Shown piece after piece: positions 25,055-32,471 of a stretch of DNA of 38,317 nucleotides. Both the position numbers and the translations under genes were made by a program. The notes beneath the pieces are model-generated. The model was not told the origin of the DNA, did not search any database, and saw only the letters and a program-made list of their open reading frames with translations. The first letter of the stretch is position 1. Every line of letters begins with the position of its first letter. The DNA comes from Nostoc mirabile CHAB5784 (GTDB lineage Bacteria > Cyanobacteriota > Cyanobacteriia > Cyanobacteriales > Nostocaceae): NCBI RefSeq assembly GCF_020829645.1, contig NZ_JAIVFS010000078.1, positions 1 to 38,317 on the forward strand, read 5' to 3'.

Positions 25055-26371
25055 TTAATTATGATTAACTTTCCAGTTTGCTAAATCAGTTAAAGAGCGA
25101 TCGCGGTAACGTCCATAACGCTCCTGCTTACTTTTGATTTTCGCACCCAATTCGGGAAAAATCCCAAAGTTGGGCGGCATTGGTTGGAAATGCTTCGGCG
25201 AAGCCGAACTAATAAATTCCAATAACGCACCCATCATTGTTGTTGGTGGTAAAACCAAAGCTTCTTTACCCAAAGCTAGCCTTGTGGCATTAATTCCCGC
25301 CAAGCAGCCACCCGCAGCCGCAGCAGTGTAGCCTTCAGTACCAATCAACTGTCCAGCAGCTAACAATGTCGGACGCTCTTTAAATTGCAAAGTAGGATGC
25401 ATTAGCTGAGGAGCATTAATAAAAGTGTTGCGGTGCATCACTCCCAATCGCACAAACTCCGCCTTTTCCAAACTTGGAATTAGCTGAAATATTCGCTTTT
25501 GCTCACCCCAACGCAGGTTCGTTTGAAATCCTACCATATTCCACAGTTGACCAGCTTTATCTTCTTGTCGTAACTGCACCACAGCATAAGGACGTTCCCC
25601 GGTGCGAGTATCTGACAATCCCACTGGCTTTAAAGGCCCGTAGCGCATGGTATCTTCCCCACGCTGTGCTAGTTCTTCAATGGGTAAACAAGCTTCAAAA
25701 AATTTCGCCGTTTCCCGTTCAAAACCTTTGAGTTCTGTTTGTTCCGCTTTACAAAGTTCTTCTCGAAACCGTAAGTACTGCTCTTTATTCATTGGGCAGT
25801 TGAGATAAGCAGCTTCACCTTTGTCATAACGTGATGCCATAAAAGCAACGTCACGGTTAATCGATTCTCCTACAATAATCGGACTAGCTGCATCAAAAAA
25901 GCTCAGGTATTCCATCCCGGTAAAGCGGCGCAAATCTTGGGCTAAGTCGGGACTGGTTAAAGGCCCAGTTGCCAAAACCACAATTCCTTCAGGAATTGCA
26001 GATACTTCATCCCGGCGAAATTCAATTAAAGGATGACTCGCTAAAGTTTGAGTCAAGTCTTGGCCAAATTGTCCCCTGTCTACTGCCAGCGCCCCACCAG
26101 CAGGTACGGCGTGTTCATCAGCTTTAGAAATGACGATAGAACCTAGTTGGCGTAACTCTTCGTGCAATAATCCAGCTGCGTGATCGCTTGCCATTGCCCC
26201 AAAGGAATTACTACACACTAATTCTGCCAAATGTTCTGTATGATGAGCAGGGCTGAAGCGTTTTGGACGCATTTCATGCAAAATTACCGGTACTCCAGCT
26301 TGGGCTATTTGCCACGCTGCTTCTGTCCCAGCTAGTCCACCTCCAATTACTTGTATCGGTTGTTGTTCCAT
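25055..26371 (-). CDS. trmFO: Methylenetetrahydrofolate--tRNA-(uracil-5-)-methyltransferase TrmFO
   Basis: TrmFO (formerly Gid) makes the 5-methyluridine at tRNA position 54 using methylene-tetrahydrofolate and FAD. The protein begins IQVIGGGLAGTEAAWQ, the FAD-binding fold, and contains ELVCSNSFGAMASDHAAGLL and YLNCPMNK, with the two cysteines corresponding to the catalytic pair described for the family. GYTAAAAGGCLAGINATRLAL closes the flavin site. The open frame begins earlier at a GTG (26414-26416), but I prefer the ATG at 26369-26371, which starts MEQQPIQVIGGG and leaves no extra residues before the fold. An AGGA lies about 15 bases upstream, so the choice is moderate. Confidence 0.95.
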   Translation of the reverse strand: MEQQPIQVIGGGLAGTEAAWQIAQAGVPVILHEMRPKRFSPAHHTEHLAELVCSNSFGAMASDHAAGLLHEELRQLGSIVISKADEHAVPAGGALAVDRGQFGQDLTQTLASHPLIEFRRDEVSAIPEGIVVLATGPLTSPDLAQDLRRFTGMEYLSFFDAASPIIVGESINRDVAFMASRYDKGEAAYLNCPMNKEQYLRFREELCKAEQTELKGFERETAKFFEACLPIEELAQRGEDTMRYGPLKPVGLSDTRTGERPYAVVQLRQEDKAGQLWNMVGFQTNLRWGEQKRIFQLIPSLEKAEFVRLGVMHRNTFINAPQLMHPTLQFKERPTLLAAGQLIGTEGYTAAAAGGCLAGINATRLALGKEALVLPPTTMMGALLEFISSASPKHFQPMPPNFGIFPELGAKIKSKQERYGRYRDRSLTDLANWKVNHN

Positions 26372-26497
26372 AGTTAAATTTTTGGTTCCTATATCATAAG
26401 TATTCATCAGTATCACTGAAGTAAAATTAAATAAAAAGTCATGCTGACAATATAGTAATCCTATCTGAGTTGTGGAAATTACTTTTTAATCGAACCA

Positions 26498-26575
26498 CAG
26501 AGGCGCAGAGAAGCCAGTGCGCCCTTGCGGTTACCCGACTTGAAGCAACTGGCGCGACACAGAGAGAAGAATCAA
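26498..26575. repeat. Interspersed repeat with GCCAGT...ACTGGC hairpin
   Basis: Bases from ACCACAGAGGCGCAGAGAA onward are a common cyanobacterial intergenic repeat. It is interrupted by a segment whose ends GCCAGT and ACTGGC are inverted copies. A related sequence in the opposite orientation occurs at about 29330-29370. Confidence 0.45.
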
Positions 26576-26877
26576 CAGAAATTTTCACAAATGATTTAGG
26601 ATTGCTATATAATTCAGTGTCAAACATGGTGGAGTAACAACACATCTACCATCAAGCGATCGCCTGCCCTGATGTTGCCATGATCCAAGAAAACCCAAAA
26701 TTTGCTTATAGTTAAAACTTCTACTATTTTTATATTCTGGCGATCGCAGTCTAAAAATCCGTTTACACCCTATCCCAGGTCAATTTACTTCTGCGTATAC
26801 CCCGCCATCTTTCTGTAGGCTGACACCGCGCTAAATCCAACCTACCTGGAAAACCTTAAGAGAATAAGGTAAATCTA

Positions 26878-27012
26878 ATGGTAATGATAAATTTTTTCAA
26901 TAAAATTTATATTTTTGTAAATTGCCTTGCTGGCTATATTACTGTAATGCTTATTTTTAGGACTTTTGCCGCTTACTTGGCAAACTCAGTTTTTACCTTG
27001 ACTAATCGATGA
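26878..27012 (+). CDS. Possible 44-residue hydrophobic peptide
   Basis: An ATG preceded by AAGGT (about 8 bases) opens a 44-codon frame. It encodes a peptide with a central hydrophobic helix (about residues 11-35: IYIFVNCLAGYITVMLIF) and a short tail ending LTNR. Its composition suits a small membrane peptide, but AT-rich intergenic DNA produces such frames by chance, so this is weak. Confidence 0.3.
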   Translation: MVMINFFNKIYIFVNCLAGYITVMLIFRTFAAYLANSVFTLTNR

Positions 27013-27219
27013 GGTTAAGAGAAACTAACTAAATACTGATGTGACTGCTTACAAAATTAATAATTTTTGTAAAGATTCTGAGATATATATGTTGAGAGAT
27101 GGAACATTATTTAACAAATGGTAAGTTTGTATCTAAGTAAAAATGTTCCTACGGCTATATTTGTAGCCTTCTGCTTAGGCAGTAGAATTTAAGCGTACTT
27201 ATCGTGGTTGGCCAAGAGC

Positions 27220-27429
27220 ATGGAGACATTAGAGTTCATAATCTATCCAGACGGTCGGGTACAAGAAAAAGTCACTGGCATTGTAGGGGCTTCTTGCGCT
27301 GAGGTTACAGCAGCAATAGAGGCACAGCTGGGGCAAGTACTTAATCATGAGCCAACCTCAGAATATTTCGCCGCGAAGGTGCAGCAATCTAATGTGGCGA
27401 ATACACACACCACTTACAGCGATTGGTAA
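27220..27429 (+). CDS. DUF2997 small protein of the ycf35 operon
   Basis: This 69-residue soluble protein starts METLEFIIYPDGRVQEKVTG, with the beta-strand/beta-strand/helix layout (CAEVTAAIEAQLGQVL) of the DUF2997 family. Its function is unknown, and in cyanobacteria it is found next to ycf35. The ATG at 27220 gives the family-like start; the frame extends to a TTG at 27208 which adds only four residues. The gene is followed after 40 bases by ycf35, so the three genes here probably form one transcript. Confidence 0.85.
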   Translation: METLEFIIYPDGRVQEKVTGIVGASCAEVTAAIEAQLGQVLNHEPTSEYFAAKVQQSNVANTHTTYSDW

Positions 27430-27469
27430 GTTTTCACAGTAGTTTAGTGTAATATAATTCACAACCACC

Positions 27470-27856
27470 ATGTCACACTTTAGCCAAATTAAAACTCAAA
27501 TCCGTAACCTTGATTCTTTGAAAGATGCTTTGACTGAATTGGGCGTAGACTGGAAACCTGGCCCACGCGAAGTCCGTGGCTATCGCGGTCAAACCCATCC
27601 TGCGGAAGTGACTATTGAGCAGGAAAATGGCTATGACATAGGTTTTAGATGGAATGGCTTGGAATATGAATTGGTAGCTGACTTGCAATATTGGCAGCAA
27701 AACCTGTCTGTAGACGGATTTTTACGCCAGGTAACACAGCGCTATGCTTATCAAACAGTTGTCAAAGAAACCGCTCGTGTTGGTTTTCAAGTCTCTGAAC
27801 AACAAAAAAATGAAGATGGTTCAATTCGCCTGGTAGTACAGCGCTGGAGTGCGTAA
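27470..27856 (+). CDS. ycf35: Ycf35 / DUF1257 protein
   Basis: This 128-residue protein begins MSHFSQIKTQIRN, continues LGVDWKPGPREVRGYRGQ and contains GYDIGFRWNGLEYELVADLQYW, the hallmark of Ycf35 (DUF1257). Ycf35 is encoded in cyanobacteria and in red-lineage and some other plastid genomes, and its biochemical role is unknown. It is soluble with no signal peptide and a mixed alpha/beta composition. Its stop codon TAA shares its last base with the ATG of the ferredoxin gene (TAATG), so the two are translationally coupled. The context suggests an iron-sulfur-linked role (inference). Confidence 0.93.
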   Translation: MSHFSQIKTQIRNLDSLKDALTELGVDWKPGPREVRGYRGQTHPAEVTIEQENGYDIGFRWNGLEYELVADLQYWQQNLSVDGFLRQVTQRYAYQTVVKETARVGFQVSEQQKNEDGSIRLVVQRWSA

Positions 27857-28317
27857 TGGCTGATTTTCTGCCGTCGCTTGAAGAACAAGAAGAAAATCGT
27901 TCCGGTTTGGAACCAGAATTAGGGGGTTTTTTACGGGATGCCCCAGAACGTTCTGGTTTAGAACCGGAATTGGGCGGTTTGCTGCGCCAAAATGGTGTTT
28001 ATGTTGACGAAATCACTTGTATTGGTTGCAAGCATTGCGCTCATGTTGCACGTAACACCTTTTACATTGAACCAGATTACGGGCGATCGCGCGTGGTTCG
28101 GCAAGATGGAGACGCTGAGGAAATTATCCAAGAAGCAATTGACACTTGTCCGGTTGATTGCATTCATTGGGTTGATTACACTGAACTGAAAAAATTAGAA
28201 CAAGAACGCAAATATCAGGTAATTCCTGTAGTCGGTTATCCGGTGGAACATGCAGTTGCTGCTAGCGAACGTCGGCGTAAAAAGCAAAAGTTAAAAACCA
28301 AAAAATCCCGTTATTAA
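27856..28317 (+). CDS. Ferredoxin-like iron-sulfur protein with duplicated N-terminal motif
   Basis: The 153-residue protein has a C-x2-C-x2-C cluster motif (CIGCKHC, about residues 55-61) and a later CPVDC (about 98-102), giving ligands for one [4Fe-4S] cluster of the archaeal/cyanobacterial single-cluster ferredoxin type. The N-terminus carries a duplicated unit, RSGLEPELGG(F/L)LR, at about 15-27 and 32-44, a feature I associate with this cyanobacterial family. The C-terminus ends in a basic tail (RRRKKQKLKTKKSRY). It is translationally coupled to ycf35, suggesting a joint, still undefined redox function. A strong terminator follows. Confidence 0.93.
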   Translation: MADFLPSLEEQEENRSGLEPELGGFLRDAPERSGLEPELGGLLRQNGVYVDEITCIGCKHCAHVARNTFYIEPDYGRSRVVRQDGDAEEIIQEAIDTCPVDCIHWVDYTELKKLEQERKYQVIPVVGYPVEHAVAASERRRKKQKLKTKKSRY

Positions 28318-28342
28318 CATAAAAACCTTAAATCAAAATAAT

Positions 28343-28369
28343 AAAGGACTGGATACCAGTCCTTTTGCT
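28343..28369 (+). terminator. Rho-independent terminator of the DUF2997-ycf35-ferredoxin operon
   Basis: AAAGGACTGG pairs exactly with CCAGTCCTTT around an ATA loop (28343-28365), followed by TGCTTTT. It lies about 25 bases after the ferredoxin stop. Confidence 0.85.
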
Positions 28370-28514
28370 TTTCGTCATACTAGTTAATTTTTGATGTGTA
28401 AATCACATCAAATTGTAAAAGTTAGTATTATTTGATATTGCTGAAAGGGATTTCTGTTTAAATCCCATTAATCCAAAATTGGCAATCCAAAATCCCAAAT
28501 TTTTATGGCTGCCT

Positions 28515-28799
28515 TCATTTAAAATTTAGAGGATCGTGTTGTGAAAGCAATTTTTCTACTTTTGCCTCGTCTAACCTAGCGGTTAATCTTCTAGTTTCAT
28601 GCAAGTCTCTAGTAGTTTTCGCCAAAGTAAAGGTTGAGCCAACAGAGAAAGCTATACCCATACCCATAAAGCCTTTCACCCAGCCATTTACAGGTAAGTT
28701 TACAATGCCGCAGGTGGTCATAGAAATAGAAATTACAAAAGCTGCCCAAGTTTGAATAACCCAAGCTGGACTGTCTTTTTGAGTACCAATTGTTTGCAT
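28515..28799 (-). CDS. YiaA/YiaB-like two-helix membrane protein
   Basis: The 94-residue protein contains the YiaA/B signature: AWVIQTWAAFVISISMTTCG, then LPVNGWVKGFMGMGIAFSVGSTFTLAKTTRD, giving two transmembrane helices (about 13-33 and 41-60) joined by a short loop. A charged C-terminal tail of 30 residues (LHETRRLTARLDEAKVEKLL) is predicted to be cytosolic. Members of this family are inner-membrane proteins of unknown function. Its start is an ATG at 28797-28799. It is alone, converging on the ferredoxin operon. Confidence 0.85.
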   Translation of the reverse strand: MQTIGTQKDSPAWVIQTWAAFVISISMTTCGIVNLPVNGWVKGFMGMGIAFSVGSTFTLAKTTRDLHETRRLTARLDEAKVEKLLSQHDPLNFK

Positions 28800-28831
28800 A
28801 TTTCCTACTTTTGATATGAGTGATTTATACC

Positions 28832-28863
28832 AATTCGTAATTCGTAATTCGTAATTCGTAATT
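28832..28863. repeat. STRR: four tandem AATTCGT units
   Basis: Exact heptamers in phase, the complementary version of the cluster at 7626-7657. They precede the start of the YiaA/B-like gene by about 30 bases and may lie in its leader. Confidence 0.85.
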
Positions 28864-29037
28864 AAGAAAAGTCAGATTTAATCTGGGTTTCCAGACTTGT
28901 ATCTATCTATAGTTTCATTTTGGAGAATTGGTGTTAACAGTAATTGTATTGAGTGGTAGGTTTACTGGTATCAATAGTAAGACCAGTTTGGTAACTGGAC
29001 TCTAAAAAGCAAGCTCAAGAGCAACTGAAGTAAATAG

Positions 29038-29067
29038 AAACTGGCACAAGGTTTGTACCAGTTTTAT
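29038..29067. terminator. Possible bidirectional terminator hairpin
   Basis: AAACTGG (29038-29044) pairs with CCAGTTT (29058-29064), and after one mismatch ACAA pairs with TTGT. The stem is flanked by T-rich sequence on both strands. The nearest genes upstream on each strand are far, so the assignment is uncertain. Confidence 0.3.
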
Positions 29068-29181
29068 AAGTGGCATTAAACTGAAATCTTGCAGGATTCT
29101 CGATAAACCAACTAGCCCCCCAAGACTCGAAATGTAAGACTAATAACCCAAGTCCACTTAAGTAGAATAAAAGCTTTTACT

Positions 29182-29231
29182 AGTCGTCTTTAGACGACTT
29201 TAGCTATTAGCCTAGTAATGAATTACTAGGC
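29182..29231. repeat. Two adjacent perfect palindromes
   Basis: AGTCGTCT/AGACGACT (29182-29199) and GCCTAGTAAT/ATTACTAGGC (29210-29231) are exact inverted repeats with 2-base loops, 10 bases apart. They are preceded by TCCACTTAAGT, also seen near 7413, which suggests an interspersed repeat family. Confidence 0.6.
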
Positions 29232-29403
29232 GGTTGTTGTGACTAATGCAATATCTCAGCTTAAACGGATTAATTTACTTAGGGACTTCCAAATAAAAAA
29301 ATGTTCCCAGGACTTACGCAAAAACTCTCTCTATTTCTCCTCTCTGTGTTCTCTGTGTCTGGAGTGGTTCGTTTATTTGGATAATTTATTTCTTGGAAGT
29401 CCC

Positions 29404-30996
29404 TTATTCATCTGAAAAAGTCTGTACCTTGCCATCAGGACTGAGAACAACTCGAATTCTGACATTTTCTCCGCGTTTATTGGCGGAAACAAAAGGTTTA
29501 CCAACTTCAGGCATCCCAGCGCTATCAATAAATTCTCTTGCTGCCTTATTGAGGGGAAAAATTCGTTCCACTGTGCCGTCAACACTGACTGTCAAACTGT
29601 ACTCTAATGTTTGTCCTAGCCCAGTTGGTGGTTGCCAACGTTTTTTTAGGTATTCTCTAGCTTCTGCTACTTGAGGTGTGTCAAATAATGTGCCTGTAGC
29701 TACTTCTGTAGATGTGGGAGCTTTGCGTCCGTCCCCTAATTGATCGATAAAGGGATTATTATCCGCAGTTCTAGAGGAGGAAAGTTGTGAAGCAGGTTTC
29801 TCTCCAGGAGAAGGTTGCTGTAGGGAATTAATTCTTTCCTGTAGCTGTTGTGAGGTTAGTGGGGAGGGTTGGGTAAGAGTATTGCCACTATTGGGTATGG
29901 TGTCAAGAGATGGGGGAACAACTGGTGAGATATTAGTTGGTAAGCTGCTTGTGTTAGAAGATAGTCTGGGTGGCAAATCCCGCAGTTGAGGAAGAGTAGT
30001 ACCTTGGGGACTTGACCCTGTAGGGTTCTGTCCAAGATTTGGTAATATAGCAATTTCCTGACCTGGGATTTTGCTAGATGGTGCAATCGCTCGATTAGTG
30101 GAAAGGGTTGAAGTCTTGCCCTGAGGTATTGTCAGTACATTTAGAGGTGGCGGTGTAGAGAAACTAGAAATAGGGGCTGTTAGAGGCGCTTGGGGTAAAG
30201 TGGATGTAGAAAATGGAGGAGTGGAACCTAGCAAATTCTCTGATGGAGTGGTGAGTCCAGGTTGAGGCGTGGGAAAGTTTAGTGAGGTTGAAGGTTCTAA
30301 AGCAGTCTTTACCGCAGCTGGATCTGCGGTTTTGGCTGTCTGCTGTTGCTTTTCCCTAAGGTTGTTAGCATATTGCCAAGTAACTGGTAAAAAACCTAGA
30401 CCTAATACTAATACTGCGGCAACAGGTGCCCAAGCAGGGAACCTCAGAGTCGAAGTGCTGTTGAGAGTTGGGAGTGCCATAACATCAGTTGAGTACTCAT
30501 CTAAAGCACTGGCCAAATCGAATAGTTGCAGCAGACTGAGTTGAATTACGGGGCCGGATGATTGGTTAGCAAGAGAACCGAGAAATAAGTTGTGAGTTAA
30601 ATGGCTGCTTGGTTCTAAGCGGATATTTGCCCCAGGAATCTGGGTACTAAAGGAATTTAATGTTTTTGTAGAGGACTTTAATTCCGGCTCACCTAATGCT
30701 GTGCTTGACTCCTGGGTATCGGAGAAACTGACGCAAAAGCTTTCTGGAGACTGTTGGAGGAATTGCTGTACATAGCTTGTGACTGCATCACATAAAGCTT
30801 CAAGTTGATCGCAATCGCCCCGAATTGGAACTCTGTGTTCTTCTGGTAGCCGGGGATCATCAAAACGAAGCTCAAAGCTCAGGTGCTTGAGGACAGTTTT
30901 CCCCATCCAACGCGACAGGGGGGAGCTTTGCGCGAATACTTCTAGTGTGCAAGTAGGGGGTGTGTAGCAACGAATGACAGAATTTGATAGAGGCAT
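29404..30996 (-). CDS. DUF4335 membrane protein with proline/serine-rich linker
   Basis: The 530-residue protein starts MPLSNSVIRCYTPPTCTLEV, the N-terminal DUF4335-type beta-rich domain seen across cyanobacteria (about 1-170). A transmembrane helix follows at about 190-212 (WAPVAAVLVLGLGFLPVTW), then a long Pro/Ser/Thr/Gln-rich linker (about 220-420) and a compact C-terminal domain (from EYLKKRWQPPTGL to VQTFSDE). The longer frame extends to a GTG at 31086, but I prefer the ATG at 30994-30996; no strong ribosome site is visible at either. DUF3038 lies upstream on the same strand, as in many cyanobacteria, so the two likely act together. Their role is unknown. Confidence 0.83.
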   Translation of the reverse strand: MPLSNSVIRCYTPPTCTLEVFAQSSPLSRWMGKTVLKHLSFELRFDDPRLPEEHRVPIRGDCDQLEALCDAVTSYVQQFLQQSPESFCVSFSDTQESSTALGEPELKSSTKTLNSFSTQIPGANIRLEPSSHLTHNLFLGSLANQSSGPVIQLSLLQLFDLASALDEYSTDVMALPTLNSTSTLRFPAWAPVAAVLVLGLGFLPVTWQYANNLREKQQQTAKTADPAAVKTALEPSTSLNFPTPQPGLTTPSENLLGSTPPFSTSTLPQAPLTAPISSFSTPPPLNVLTIPQGKTSTLSTNRAIAPSSKIPGQEIAILPNLGQNPTGSSPQGTTLPQLRDLPPRLSSNTSSLPTNISPVVPPSLDTIPNSGNTLTQPSPLTSQQLQERINSLQQPSPGEKPASQLSSSRTADNNPFIDQLGDGRKAPTSTEVATGTLFDTPQVAEAREYLKKRWQPPTGLGQTLEYSLTVSVDGTVERIFPLNKAAREFIDSAGMPEVGKPFVSANKRGENVRIRVVLSPDGKVQTFSDE

Positions 30997-31245
30997 GGCA
31001 GGAACTGCGAAGAAGACTATTTGGGATTTTGCAAAAAGTTGAGCCAGTCGCTTGCAAATAAAAGTTGAAATGGCGGATTCTTCCACCCAGAACTTTGTCA
31101 GGTTCCTTCGTTATGCAAACTGGTGTGCAAGGAAGGAAGCAGTGCTGATAGTGCATTGCCCAAGAGCTAACGACCATCAAAAGGGAATCCTTATCTAGCA
31201 AACTTTCATGAGCGAATTTTGGTTGAGGAATTTCAAATCTAAAAT

Positions 31246-31851
31246 TTAAAATTTTGTTGAACGGTCTATAAGTGCTAGCCAGAGACGGCGATGCCCACCA
31301 GGAGCACTGTAAAAAAGTAAATCTACAAGCAGTTTTAGGGCCAGGTTGGTTAGTAAATCCGTTGAGATTTTCTCGTCCTCTTCCATCCGCTCTTGGTAGG
31401 TGTTGCAAAAAGCATCAATATAATCTCCAAGTAAAGCAGCCTGGTGAGGTTCCCGGTTATTTCCTGCCATTTGTTCCAACAGTCCGACAGCGCGGCGAAT
31501 CAATTCCTGGTGCTGTTTGGCTAGGTAGCAGATGATCAGAACAAGCGATCGCGCTTCTTCGACATCTAGCTTTTTTCGCCCTCCTTGACCTTTGCGTAGG
31601 GGATTTGATTGGCGCAGTCGCCATAAAGCTACGCGGTCTGGCACTCTTGACTCTAAATTCAGATCAGTTGCCGCCGAAAGCATAGCCTCTGAACCAATGC
31701 CAGTTAAGGTTTCTAGCGCCAACAGCACCAAGTCTAATTGGGTTTTGATATTGTCCCATTGAACTGTGTTTGGGGCTGGAAGCTTGATTAAATCCTCCCA
31801 CTGGGAATTTGGAGTGGCTGAGTTGGCGGCCGAGTGCATAACTTTTAGCAT
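31246..31851 (-). CDS. DUF3038 protein, partner gene of DUF4335
   Basis: This 201-residue, mainly helical soluble protein is recognised as DUF3038. Its core runs from LPAPNTVQWDNIKTQLDLVL through ALETLTGIGSEAML, RVALWRLRQSNPLRKGQGG and EARSLVLIICYLAKQHQELIRRAV. No catalytic motif is apparent. It sits upstream of the DUF4335 gene with a 249-base gap to the preferred start (159 bases to the earliest possible one), in the same direction. The pair is conserved in cyanobacteria (family knowledge), but no function is assigned. The start is an ATG at 31849-31851; a second ATG is four codons in. Confidence 0.85.
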   Translation of the reverse strand: MLKVMHSAANSATPNSQWEDLIKLPAPNTVQWDNIKTQLDLVLLALETLTGIGSEAMLSAATDLNLESRVPDRVALWRLRQSNPLRKGQGGRKKLDVEEARSLVLIICYLAKQHQELIRRAVGLLEQMAGNNREPHQAALLGDYIDAFCNTYQERMEEDEKISTDLLTNLALKLLVDLLFYSAPGGHRRLWLALIDRSTKF

Positions 31852-32471
31852 AGGTGATCAAGCTGATAGGGGATGTTGCTGTTACCCATTTTGAAACCAG
31901 ACTCTTAAGAATCAAGCTTGGTTTCCCATAGCTCTGAGCCAGAGGCTTCATCTAGCTTTTTTCTATGTGGTAAACAGCAGGTATCTTTGTCCTACTCTAG
32001 ATGAAAATTTATTTTCGACAAAGTAGAAAAGTATCAATTCTAGTTAAGGTTTACCCAACCTTCGCTGCTAGTTCCGTACAAGAGTATAAATAAACTATTG
32101 TTTTGAATGCTAACCGCTAATTATCGCTAAGTAATTATCTAGAATACCTCCTAATTTATTTGCGCTTTTAAATTTTGAAATTTTTGATGTTTATTACTTG
32201 GTCTTCATGTATACATAATTACTATACAAATTTTTAGCTATTTTCTGTAAAAGCGAAAATTTCAGTCCACGCTTAGTGGACAGTAGCTCTGAGCCGCAGA
32301 ACTGAAGTTCTGGGCGGGATGTCGGTCAGTGCGGCACTTTGATTGTTACAAAAATGTGGGTAACGATAAGCCTTTTTTAAAGTGGGTTAGGGAGGATCAA
32401 GCCTTAACCCAAGCGTATTGCTTTATAAAGACGGATGGAACAAACTAGCAGCCTTCACATTTATTGCTACT
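31852..32471. other. Intergenic region upstream of DUF3038
   Basis: About 620 bases. It contains GAAACCA/TGGTTTC (about 31890-31922), the palindrome GTCCACGCTTAGTGGAC (32266-32282), a partial copy of the 134-bp MITE (32368-32420), and AT-rich DNA. No gene was seen. Confidence 0.55.
32368..32420. repeat. Degenerate right-half copy of the CAATACTG MITE
   Basis: AAGCCTTTTTTAAAG and, further on, CCTTAACCCAAGCGTATTG match the right half of the element at 24861-24994 (AGCCTTTTTAAGG and CTTAACCGAGCAGTATTG) with several mismatches. No matching left end is visible, so it is an old truncated copy. Confidence 0.55.

Larger units (their letters stand above)
26417..27219. other. Intergenic region upstream of trmFO and the ycf35 operon
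   Basis: About 800 bases, mostly AT-rich, with a GC-rich hairpin-forming repeat at about 26498-26575 and one short frame (26878-27012, separate entry). No RNA gene was recognised. It must contain the promoters of trmFO and of the DUF2997 operon. Confidence 0.55.
28800..29403. other. Repeat-rich intergenic region
   Basis: About 600 bases containing four AATTCGT heptamers (28832-28863), a hairpin (29038-29064), two perfect palindromes (29182-29199, 29210-29231) and a GACTTACGCAAAAACTCTCT-type interspersed repeat near 29313. No gene was recognised. Confidence 0.65.

Noticed and set aside
30872..31408. 178-codon minus-strand frame between DUF4335 and DUF3038
   Set aside because: It overlaps both recognised genes in another frame and has no domain features.
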